From Leucothrix pacifica (GTDB lineage: Bacteria > Pseudomonadota > Gammaproteobacteria > Thiotrichales > Thiotrichaceae): DNA of 37,551 bases. The first letter of the stretch is position 1, and each line of letters begins with the position of its first letter. This document shows, in pieces, positions 1 to 9,200 of this stretch. Made by a program: the position numbers and the translations under genes. The notes under the pieces were generated by a model, which had not been told where the DNA came from, searched no databases, and saw only the letters and a program-made list of their open reading frames with translations. The DNA lies in assembly GCF_003172875.1 (NCBI RefSeq), contig NZ_QGKM01000026.1, positions 1 through 37,551 on the forward strand. The letters are read 5' to 3'.

Positions 1-583
1 ACTGGGATGCGTTCATATAGGTGGTAATAATCTTGAGCTCACGCCCACTGTTGGTAAATGCCTCCAATTCCTTACAAAAAATGCGAATCCCTGCCCACTT
101 GATAAATGAAACGAGCCAGTAGATTTTGTCAGCAGAAAGTATCTCGCGCTTTAGCTCAGACTCCAAAGACAGTCCGGCATTGCTACCACAGAACAGTTCG
201 CTTTGCGTCAAACCCGTCAGTGGAAAAATGTTCTCAACATACTTTCTTAAATCTGAGGATACGGGGTTTTCGAGCTCGTAAATTGCCGTTAGAATTTTTC
301 CTTGGGTATCCAGCAAGTTTTCCTCGAAAAAGTCCTCATCTTGAAACTTTCCCTTCAACCACATGAGTAATTCATTCGAGAACTCGATTTGTTTTTGCAG
401 CTGATCATCGCCTTTGGGAATAGCTTTAATCGCAAACTCTAGAATATTGCTAAGAAAGCGGGACAACCAAATTGATGCATCAGCACTCTCTAACTGGCGG
501 TCACCGATATAAAAACGATCTCGATCTAAGTGGCTTTCAATGAGCTGGGTGATCAGCTGTTCGTAGATGCCGACTTGTTGCAT
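1..583 (-). CDS. DUF3427/PLD-type DEAD-box helicase, N-terminal part (runs off window)
   Basis: An open frame on the minus strand starts at ATG 583-581 and stays open to base 1, giving 194 codons with no stop. A good ribosome site (GGAAGG) lies 6 nt upstream. The N-terminus (MQQVGIYEQLITQLIE) is followed near residues 145-190 by LESELKREILSADKIYWLVSFIKWAGIRIF and by KIITTYMNAS. This is the start of the phospholipase-D-like (NgoFVII-like) domain that precedes the superfamily II helicase and DUF3427 domains in large DNA helicases often found in defence or mobile regions. Helicase motifs would lie beyond the left edge and cannot be seen. The plus-strand reading frame over 106-366 is its antisense shadow. 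Family assignment rests on the LVSFIKWSGIR-like motif from memory, so the family is fairly sure and the exact role is not. Confidence 0.72.
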   Translation of the reverse strand, partial: MQQVGIYEQLITQLIESHLDRDRFYIGDRQLESADASIWLSRFLSNILEFAIKAIPKGDDQLQKQIEFSNELLMWLKGKFQDEDFFEENLLDTQGKILTAIYELENPVSSDLRKYVENIFPLTGLTQSELFCGSNAGLSLESELKREILSADKIYWLVSFIKWAGIRIFCKELEAFTNSGRELKIITTYMNASQ

Positions 584-698
584 GCGATGCCTTCCGTGTT
601 TTTAAGTTATTCAGCGATGATTGGATCTTCGCATATAGTTAGTATTTTAACCATTTTTGGTAGCTTTTAGTGTGCTACTAGTAGGTTCTTAATTTTTC

Positions 699-726
699 TT
701 GTAAGCCAGCAGGTAAGCGATATAAT
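699..726 (+). promoter_or_regulatory. sigma70-type promoter for a leaderless transcript
   Basis: TTGTAA at 699-704 and a consensus TATAAT at 721-726 are separated by 16 bp. The only plausible start codon of the next gene (734) begins 8 nt after the -10 box, about where transcription would start. No Shine-Dalgarno sequence precedes it, so a leaderless mRNA is predicted. Confidence 0.6.
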
Positions 727-733
727 CCCTAAT

Positions 734-973
734 ATGCTAACCAAAACCCTCTACTACGCCAGCTACTTCTTGGGTCTACTCGGCATACTCTCCGCCTACC
801 TGAGCTACTCCGTCTGGCACTACCCATACGATGAAACCGGCCGATATTTCGAACCCGTCGAGAGCATTGTCTATCACCAGCAAACACTGGAGGCGTATGT
901 CTTCATGGCGGTGGTGTGTTTGGCCTTAACCGTTGTATTACTGACGGCGGCCATTTTCAGAAGCCGACAGTAG
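734..973 (+). CDS. small two-helix inner-membrane protein, unknown function
   Basis: This is a 79-aa protein with two predicted transmembrane segments, about residues 6-26 (ASYFLGLLGILSAYLSYSVW) and 52-73 (LEAYVFMAVVCLALTVVLLTAA). They are joined by a polar loop rich in Tyr, Glu and Asp, and the protein ends in RSRQ, consistent with a positive-inside tail. I do not recognise a family. The next methionine is inside the second helix, so the start at 734 is the only sensible one. It directly abuts a strong -10 box, suggesting leaderless expression. It is convergent with the antitoxin-like gene at 1060-1320, and a dispersed repeat lies between them. Confidence 0.6.
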   Translation: MLTKTLYYASYFLGLLGILSAYLSYSVWHYPYDETGRYFEPVESIVYHQQTLEAYVFMAVVCLALTVVLLTAAIFRSRQ

Positions 974-1016
974 CGGAGCCGTTTGTTCTTGGTTATTGTG
1001 AGGCGGCTGGGTGGCT

Positions 1017-1057
1017 TAGGATAGTCTGTCTTTGACTCTGGAGATGTGATCCATTCT
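1017..1057. repeat. 41-bp dispersed repeat, copy 1
   Basis: This 41-bp stretch matches 11991-12031 without gaps at 36 of 41 positions; both begin TAGGATAG and end GTGATCCATTCT. It fills the gap between two convergent genes and ends 2 nt from the stop codon of the antitoxin-like gene. I see no other copy in the window. Confidence 0.7.
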
Positions 1058-1059
1058 CA

Positions 1060-1320
1060 TTAATTCTTACTCAGTGCACGAAGTGCATTTTCGGTGATTT
1101 CTTTGACTGTAAGAGGGGAAACGCCATTTTCTTTTGCGTCATCCAAGCGGCTATTGAGTTCCGTTTTTAGGTTTTCCCAAGCGGCTTGTTCGGCTATCTC
1201 ATCATCTGTTCTGAATAATTTAGCAATAATGTAGTCCTTGATGCTTTTACCTTGCATCGCTGCCATTACTTTAATTTGCTGATGCTGGTCGCTTGAGACT
1301 TCTATGGTTAATCTGCTCAT
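1060..1320 (-). CDS. ribbon-helix-helix antitoxin-like DNA-binding protein, no toxin partner seen
   Basis: The 86-aa product begins MSRLTIEVSSDQHQQIKVMA, the beta strand and first helix of a ribbon-helix-helix (MetJ/Arc, ParD-like) DNA-binding domain, followed by a helix with QGKSIKDYIIAKLF. The charged C-terminal half (residues 38-86) would be the toxin-binding tail in type II antitoxins. In ParD/RelB-type modules a toxin gene normally follows directly. Here only 86 bp separate this stop from the convergent membrane-protein gene, and no ParE/RelE-like frame is present, so it looks like an orphan or solitary regulator. Its promoter carries a perfect palindrome at 1351-1365, as expected for autoregulation. 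The RHH fold is confident; its partner is unknown. Confidence 0.8.
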   Translation of the reverse strand: MSRLTIEVSSDQHQQIKVMAAMQGKSIKDYIIAKLFRTDDEIAEQAAWENLKTELNSRLDDAKENGVSPLTVKEITENALRALSKN

Positions 1321-1346
1321 GTTGTATCTCTGTGCTTGTTGCTTTT

Positions 1347-1374
1347 ATCATAACATCAAATGTTAAAATGTAAA
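1347..1374 (-). promoter_or_regulatory. promoter with embedded palindromic operator of the RHH gene
   Basis: On the minus strand TTTACA (1374-1369) and TATGAT (1352-1347) are spaced by 16 bp. Lying inside the spacer and overlapping the -10 box is the perfect inverted repeat TAACAT-CAA-ATGTTA (1351-1365). This is the arrangement expected for repression by the RHH protein encoded just downstream. That the RHH protein binds here is inferred. Confidence 0.6.
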
Positions 1375-1627
1375 AAAAGACTAGGGCGTGATTGCCTAGG
1401 TGCTTTCCCCTTAAATAATCTTGTGTTGGGTAACGTTTAACCAAGGGTAGTTAATGTGGTTAGACTATTTCGGACACATGGATACAAGTATTCTTTCATG
1501 CTAATTGGCAAGCACTGCTAAAGAGCCCCGCTCATCGTGAATTCTGAATTTGTTTTCAACGGCTTAGGTTTAGTTAGTCCTGTTGCTGTGCTATGTTTTG
1601 ATTTATAGAGAAAAATGGTAGGCCACT
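1375..1627. other. intergenic stretch without recognisable gene
   Basis: No convincing reading frame, RNA gene or strong repeat was found between the RHH promoter and the Uma2 gene. A weak TTGCTG/TATAGA pair with a 15-bp gap near 1580-1610 could be the Uma2 promoter. Confidence 0.4.
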
Positions 1628-2209
1628 ATGTCAAAAGCAGTGATCAAAACAACATTGTCAGCTGAAGAGTATTTGGACGGAGAAAAGCGTGCGGAAACTC
1701 GTCATGAATATGTGACAGGTGAAGTTTATGCAATGGCGGGGGCAGGTGAACGGCACAACCGTATTGCGCTAAACGTTGCTTTCCAACTCCGAAGCAAAGC
1801 GCGTGGAGGAAACTGTGGTGTCTTCATGAGCGATATGAAGCTTCGTATAGAAAACGGAGAGCGTTTTTATTACCCGGACGTTATGCTGGTGTGTAATGAG
1901 AACGACGATCATAGTCATTACAAAGATGCGCCGTGTTTAATTGCTGAAGTACTATCCCCATCGACAGAGGCCGTTGACCGACGTGAAAAGTGGTTGGCTT
2001 ACAGTGAGCTAGATAGTCTTCACTATTACCTTCTTATTTCTGCTGACAGAAAGCATGTTGATTATTACCAACGAGATGAAGAGGGGGCATGGCAAGTTTC
2101 AGCGCTTTCTTCGATGGATACTATCCTTGTGCAATGCGAGGACGGGACTAGTCACTTCAGTGCAGGCTTGTGCCTTGATGATATTTATGAGGATGTTACT
2201 TGGCGGTGA
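1628..2209 (+). CDS. Uma2-family putative restriction endonuclease (DUF820)
   Basis: The 193-aa protein has the hallmarks of the Uma2 (DUF820) branch of the PD-(D/E)XK nuclease fold. The N-terminal LSAEEYLDGEKRAETRHEYV and GEVYAMAGA match the opening motif. A YYPDVMLV segment supplies Asp84, AEVLSPST supplies Glu107, and the downstream REKW segment carries the conserved lysine near residue 121. Length is typical (180-200 aa). These proteins are common in cyanobacteria and filamentous bacteria, often in many copies. Nuclease activity is predicted from the fold, and the biological role is not established. It stands alone in a small accessory patch with no methylase beside it. Confidence 0.85.
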   Translation: MSKAVIKTTLSAEEYLDGEKRAETRHEYVTGEVYAMAGAGERHNRIALNVAFQLRSKARGGNCGVFMSDMKLRIENGERFYYPDVMLVCNENDDHSHYKDAPCLIAEVLSPSTEAVDRREKWLAYSELDSLHYYLLISADRKHVDYYQRDEEGAWQVSALSSMDTILVQCEDGTSHFSAGLCLDDIYEDVTWR

Positions 2210-2505
2210 TGAGTTGAAGTTTGAAGTAAAACGGTTAGGTAAAAACACTTACTAAATCACCTCAACCCAACTCTGGCTAGTATTAATGATCACTACCGAT
2301 GAAAGGTACCGAATCAAACTAAAGATCTTTAGATTTAAGGCGCTGTCGGAATTTTTGGTTAATCACCTGAAGCCTCCAGCCTTGATGATTTTCCTGACAG
2401 AGTGAGTAATATTCCTACTAGACCGGTTGTCACCATATTCTATTTTTGAAGGGTTTATTGTGAGATAGTACCTAGGATACGTGCAATACATTCTGGTACA
2501 AGAAC
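2210..2505. other. intergenic stretch, no gene seen
   Basis: This 296-bp stretch between the Uma2 gene and the zinc-ribbon gene holds no frame with homology that I recognise. There is no tRNA-like fold and no clear terminator with a T tract. Confidence 0.35.
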
Positions 2506-2736
2506 ATGACATTACGAATCCACGATAAGATAATTTATAAGACCAACGTGACCTGCCCTGGTTGCGGTTGTATAGATACCAGAGTGATGAAATTTGAGGT
2601 AGTAGAACAAACCTATCATTGCCCGTCCTGCCAAAATGTATACGCTAAAAAGCTTGGCTCTTGCTGTATTTATTGCTCATACGGGAGTAAGAACTGCCCT
2701 GTTATTCAAGATATTCAGCTAAAGCTAAATCATTAG
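2506..2736 (+). CDS. small zinc-ribbon protein of the GDCCVxC type
   Basis: This is a 76-aa protein with two CxxC pairs, TCPGCGC (residues 17-23) and YHCPSCQ (about 37-43), forming a zinc ribbon. They are followed by LGSCCIYCSYGSKNCPVIQ, which resembles the GDCCVxCSYGxxPCPPIQ tail of the 'GDCCVxC domain (seleno)protein' family. In the usual family members the motif starts GDCC; here the Asp is replaced by Ser (GSCC). The protein is longer than typical members by about 10 residues at both ends. The cysteine-rich tail suggests metal or redox chemistry, but the function is unknown. No strong ribosome site precedes the ATG, so the start is less certain than the family. Confidence 0.68.
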   Translation: MTLRIHDKIIYKTNVTCPGCGCIDTRVMKFEVVEQTYHCPSCQNVYAKKLGSCCIYCSYGSKNCPVIQDIQLKLNH

Positions 2737-2864
2737 GGCTAACGGATCTTCGAATTTTAGGGCTTGAAAGACGGAAAACCTCTGAACACAACAATTTAGA
2801 AATCCACGATTGAAAAGCCATACAAGTGATCCAGACCGTAGTGAAACAGGCTTTTCCCATGTCG

Positions 2865-2993
2865 GGTATGGGCTTTGATTCTTTCAGGTTTACGGTAGAA
2901 TATCGGCGCTATTTCAATCTCTGGTTTCAGTACCCGAAGCCCCCGCTCGATATCGGCCCATCGGTCCCTTTCCAGCGCGACTCGACCAATGTC
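2865..2993 (-). pseudogene. fragment of an IS4/IS1634-type transposase
   Basis: On the minus strand the frame reads DIGRVALERDRWADIERG, then LRVLKPEIEIAPIFYRKPERIKAH. This closely resembles the conserved C-terminal block (ADIERGFRVLKSEIEIAPVYHRLPERIRAH) of IS1634/IS4-family transposases. It ends abruptly after KAH and continues into unrelated residues. Everything upstream of this block and the catalytic core are missing, so only about 43 codons of a decayed insertion sequence remain. No intact terminal repeats were found around it. Confidence 0.65.
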
Positions 2994-3014
2994 ATAGGTA
3001 AACCATCCTAGCAC

Positions 3015-3295
3015 ACTTAATTTAGACTAAGGGTTACACAGACGGTTAAAAACCATCTCATTCATGCTACAACTCACTCCAATAAAACATTAATCCTAAA
3101 AGTCTTTTTTCTATTCAGTGTTGATTCATCTGTAGGTGATTAAAGTGCGAATAATGTTCATATTTAACATGAATATTGATAAGTAAAAAATAATAAGCCA
3201 AGTATCAGATCTGATTTATAAGCGGTATTGGTTGATTATGATTAGTTTAAATAATAAATACACAAATAAGCGCTAGTAATCAGTTGGGGTAACAA
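3015..3295. promoter_or_regulatory. AT-rich upstream region of the giant secreted protein gene
   Basis: The last 200 bp before the giant gene are strikingly AT-rich. An imperfect inverted repeat (AATGTTCAT at 3153-3161, ATGAATATT at 3169-3177, 8 of 9 bases complementary) is a possible regulator site. No unambiguous -35/-10 pair could be chosen. The ribosome site before 3296 (TTGGGG) is weak. Confidence 0.35.
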
Positions 3296-6200
3296 ATGGC
3301 TTCTAAGAAAACGTTTCAGTTTTTATTCCTATGCCTAAGTCTGCTAATTTTGCTTTGCTCAAGCATATCGGCACACGCATCCGGCTTAGACGCCAACAAA
3401 AGCTTTATGCCCGCAACGGTTTTACCCAAAGAAGTCTCCCGGCTCACAGTCGAATTACAAAACTCGAACACAGTAGTTGCTACAAACACCACCTTTACCG
3501 ACGTGTTTCCAGCTGGTGTTTTTGTAGCTGCCACACCGAACGCGACCACGACCTGTGGTAGTGGCACAGTCACCCATAGTAACAGCGCTACGGAAGGCCA
3601 ACTTACGCTGAGCGGTGGCACGGTTCCGGCAGGAGACGGGATTAATCCTGGGAGATGTAAGGTCGAGATCGATGTTCTTGCACCTACCAAAGGCACCTAT
3701 ATCAATACTATTGCTGCCGGAGATGTAACGGCGACTGCTAGTAGCAGCAGTATCAGCACTGATCAGGCAACCAGTGCAACACTCACTGCACTGATCAATC
3801 CGTTTACCGTTCAGATAAGTTCAGATACAAGTTCTTACAGTAGCTTTGTTTACCTCAAAGGCGAAGATGTCGCTACCATGACGTTGACACTCACTAACCC
3901 GAATGCAGTGTCCTTAACCGATGTCAACATGGACTGGGACTTTACCACTATTGCGCACCTGATTGACGGCACTGGGGGAGGTACCTGTGGTGGTACAGTA
4001 TCTGTCATCGATGCGGGCAGCAGTTCAACCACCTACCGTGAGGAAACGGATTTCAGTTATACCGGTGGTACGATACCCGCTAACGGTTCCTGTACCATTA
4101 CCGTGCAACTTCAGACACGCGCTTATGCCGATCAATCCTACAGAAACTATGATTATGGTCGTGCCGCGATTGCACCCAACACCTTTAGCACGGCGGAAGG
4201 CGCGACCAATACCACCACCACTGGTTATTTTTATAGTTACCACGGCATAGAGGTTGAAAAAACCTTTGATGATGAGACCCTTAAACAGGTGCATGCCATT
4301 TCAGGAGTAGCAACGTCCCAGTTAAAACTAGTGTTCGAAAACCTACAGGTAGTCCCGGTTACGCTAAATATAGCGGATATTATGCCAACGTCACCAGGGC
4401 AGATGACCGTTGATAGTATTGACAGCAATACGTGTGGCGGCACTATTTCAACCAATGGCGGCACTGAAATCACACTGACAGGTGGCAGCTTACCAGCCTC
4501 TCCCCGTATTGGTCGCTCATTTTCAAGCTGTGAAATTCTCGCCACCGTTTCTGTATTGACAGACGGCACTTACACCAATGACATTCCATCAGGTACTACC
4601 GGGGGTTATACATACGGTTCAACATCAGCCAGCCTGATCAAAACCAGCGGTGCGGCCACTATCACCAAAGCAAGACAAAACGAATCCATTCGCACCGGTG
4701 ATGAAAACGTCTATATCTACACCATTTCCAATCTGTCTGATCCCACCACCGGTGATGACATCCTGAATTTACGTTTACGCGATAACTTTGAAGTTAAGAA
4801 AGGCACCACCAATTACGGCAGCTTGCTCACCGTCTCACAGGCAAATGTGATGAGTTCAACCTGTGCCGGAACCGTATTTAACTCAACACCGGGCGATGAA
4901 TTTTTTGATATTAGCGGAGTCACTGTACCCAAAGGCACCAGCTGCCAAATCAAGGTGCAAGTCTCACATAAAGCCAATGATGAAGATTACGCTTATCAGG
5001 CCTTTGAAAATATTGCCGTCAAAACCAATCTCGCCGACGCCACAGAGGAAGGGGTCGTGTTTGATACCGGAAGCAGTACCAATAATATTTTTGGCGCTGA
5101 AGTGCTGCTGCAACACACTCAGTATAATTCATTTTCCATGGATATGGACTTCATCCCGGATGCGGTGAATGTCGGCGGTATTGCACGCCTGAGGTATGAA
5201 CTTATTTCGTCAATGATAACCAATCAGGCAATCAACAATCTTTCGTTTAAGAACACCCTGCCTACCGACCTGACTGTCGCCGCTAATCCAAATTTCAGCT
5301 CCACTTGCGGTGGTACCCTTAACGCCGTACCCGGCTCCAGCTATGTCGAGTTCAGCGGTGGTTATATGACGGGCAATGTTCTAACTGCACCAATCAGCAG
5401 TGGAAGCATCACACGAAGATGCTGGGTTGAAGTCGATATTCAGGCACCGCCAGTAGCCGGTTCGTACAGCACCAGTATTCCGGGCGAGAATAAACTCACC
5501 CCGTTTACTGACTTAGATGCCACTGGAGAAAAAGCCGGTGAAATCGCACCTTATAAATACTTCTATAAAATCTATGCAAATACCGCAACCCTGACCGTTA
5601 ACCCGGTTGATATTGGTGTAAACAAAACTTTCCTGACCCCACTGATCGGTGGTGGTGAGCCAAGCCGAGTAAGAATTACCATTGCGAACAACACAACAGG
5701 AGCACCAGCTCTAACCGGCGTAACGGTCACTGATGCCTTTACCGGTAGCGATATGTACCTGTACAGTAATGTTGATGCCACTTTTACAGACACATCAGGC
5801 AGTGATTCTGACGGTTGTCGTAACGCTACCATTACCGGTAATCCTGGTGATGGTTCTATTACGTTATCCAATGCTGATATTGACAATGGAGAAATTTGCC
5901 GGTTTGAATTCAATGTTACTGCTAATGTCGGTGGTAACCACATTAACAGTATCGGTGTTGGTGAAGTCACCTCAGATCAAGGTATTACTAACCCAACAGC
6001 CGTTTCTGCAACTCTTACCGTTGAACGCGAATTAAACCTGTCTAAAGGTTTCACTCCAAGTCACGTTGGCCCCGGCGAAACATCAGTACTGACTATCGAA
6101 ATCACCAACTCGAACCAGGCACCGGCAAACTACACCGGTGCTGTGTTGGCACTGATTGATGAAATGCCAGCTGGTGTTGATGTGCAGTCGATCATCTCAA

Positions 6201-9200
6201 ACACCTGTGGCGGTACTGCTACCATCGGCACGCAAAACGGAAATGATACCGTCCAGCTATCTGGGGGTAACTTCAACGCAGAGAACGCTTGTCGTATCAA
6301 AGCCAATGTCACCGCTGCCAGCACAGGAACGTATACTAATACTATCCCGTTGGGTGCCTTGCAAACCAATGAAGGTGCAACTAATGGCGGACAGACCGAA
6401 GCCACACTGAGTATCAACGAACCTCCTATCATCAACAAATCGTTCTCCCCATCCACTATTGGGCCGGGAATGGACAGTACGATTACTTTCCGGGTATACA
6501 ACACTACCGATGTCGCATTAACCGGGATTAACTTTACTGACACCCTGACCAATATGAACCTGACCAGTCCGATGGTGGTCGGTGGTAGCTGCCAGAGTGT
6601 GAATTATAATGCGACCGCCGGAGGCAGTGTGTTTGAAGTCACTGGTGGGGTGATTCCAGCTAACGGCAACTGCACGATTACGGCAAAGGTCACCAGCTCA
6701 ATCGTTGGAGTACATGACAATACCACTACCGGTGCTGATTCTGACCAGACCGGTATCGGTCCGGTTTCCAATACAGCCAAGTTGACCGTGCAGGAACCAC
6801 CTGTGCTCAATAAAAGCTTTACCCCATCGGTGATTCAGGTCGGTACGATTTCTACTCTCACCTTTACTTTAACGAATAACAATGACACCTCAGTACGAAT
6901 GGAGAGCTGGCCACATGCTTTTCAGGACTTTTTTCCCAACGGAATGACGGTTGCTGCGACGCCAAATGTCACCATGACCTGTAGCTCAGGGGCGCTCAGA
7001 AACGATGCCAATGATGCAGCGCCTGTTGCAGGGGATATCGGAGTGACTTTTGATTATGGTTTTGTACCGGCCAATGGCTCTTGTACGGCATCGGTAGATG
7101 TCACCGTGGCGAATCCGGGTAGTTATGTGAATACTACCACCGCTGCTAAGACGGAGTACCTTGGTTATATTCCGGCGGCCACTGCAACGCTTACTGCTAC
7201 TGCGGGCGCACCGCCGAGTTACGACTATGGTGATGCACCGACAGCTGGTACCGCACCTTCCGGTGCGGGCAGTAATAACTACGGTGAAGCACGGCACCAG
7301 GTAGTGGCTGGTCTGCATTTAGGGGCAGTTGCGCCGGATAATGATGCGTCTTATCAATCCTCTGCGAGTGCGGATGGCGATGATACAGATGGGACGGACG
7401 ACGAAGACGGAGTATCCGTATTCCCACGCCTCTCAGTTGAGGACAGTAGTTACACAATTCCAACGGCTAACATCATAGCTAACGGCGACGGCACGCTGCA
7501 TGCCTGGATTGATTTTAATGGTGACGGTAGTTTTACCAGCAACGAACATACAAGCGTTAGTGTAAGCGCAGGAACGTTAAGTGGCGCCTTGCAGTGGACG
7601 GGTTTGAGTGGGCTTTCGGCCATGAATACTTTTGTCCGGCTACGCCTGACCACCGACAGCTTAGTGACAGCATCGGCACCATCTATCCCGGCCGGTGATG
7701 GTGAGGTTGAGGATTATGCGGTTACTATCACTGCAGCGCCTTCTGGCCCGGCCTTCTCCTGTACTGCAGATATTTACATGTCAACTGCTGCAAACTCTAC
7801 AGCCAATACCCTGCTCTCAAAAATTGAAAAATCAGGTAGTTCTTATGCATTAACATCAGTGGGTTCTGGTGATAATTACAACGCCCTGGGATATTCCACA
7901 GCCGACAACTACCTGTATGCTATTGGCAACAGCCGTAACCTGCTGCGTGTTTATGCGGACGGCTCAACCAGCAATCTGGGTAATATTACCGGTTTGCCTG
8001 ATGTTGACGGGTTCCGGTATATTGCGGCTGATATGGATGGTGCCGGTAATCTTTATGTTGCCGATGATCCTGCTCCAAGTGGTGCGAGCAGTCCACTCAA
8101 TAGCATTTATGTTGTCAATGTTAACTCGGTGTCTGTGACGCAAACTATTTCATTGAGTCCTGCCATACCTGTTGCTACAAATACTTATAACAGTGCTTAC
8201 TCCGGTTCTTATGTCAATGACTTGGCTTACAGTCCGGCTGATAATCAAATTTATGCCTTTATCCAAAGTGGTCATCTGTACAAAATTAACCCTAGTACAG
8301 GAGCTACCACCCAATTAAACAGCACTATCGGCGTAGCAGGCTCAAGCGGCAATACCTCATCCGGTATTTTTGGTGCTGCCTTCGCTGATCAGTATGGAGG
8401 CCTTTATGGCATTGATAACATGACTGGGGACCTCTATTCCTTCCACCGAACCACGGGTGTAATGACCTATGTGTCACCTGCTCAGTCGGGTACTTTTAAC
8501 GATGGTGCGGCTTGTCATGATGCCAGGTTATTTGCCCAATATGATTACTCTGATGCTCCGGTAGTCGGTATAGCTCCCGATGGCATCAGCACCAACAACT
8601 ACGGTGAGGCCAGCCACGTCATCTCAAGTGGTACTTACTTGGGCGCGGGCGCACCTGATGCCGATACAGCCAACCAGCCAACAGCCAATGCGGATGGTGA
8701 TGATGCTGACGGTACAGACGACGAAGATGGTGTCACTATGCCAGCAATGACACAGGGCGCAAGTGTAACTATCCCGGTCAACGTCACCGGTGTAGGCGGC
8801 TATTTGCAAGGCTGGATTGACTTCGACGGTAACGGTACATTTGATGTTAGCGAACAAGTTGCGACGAATATTCAAGATGGTGGTGCAGGTGATACTGATA
8901 ATACCGCTAACGGCGCAATCACTTTTGATGTCAGTGTACCTGGAACAGCGACGACGAATCAGACCTATGCGCGTTTCCGCTGGTCAAGCACACAGAATCT
9001 CGATAGCACTACGGCTGCAAGTGATGGTGAGGTTGAGGATTATGCTATTACCTTGCTTCCTCCGGCGCTGACTTTTGATCCTTGTTCAGCTGGCCCGGAT
9101 ACTGATTCTGATGGTGTAAAAGACAGTTGCGACCTGGATGATGATAACGATGGAATTTTGGATTCGGTCGAAGCGCCGAGGAATTATCAGCTCGTTCTGG

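Noticed and set aside
106-366. Plus-strand 86-aa frame near the left edge
   Set aside because: It is antisense to the helicase frame, which has a better start, family motifs and no stops.
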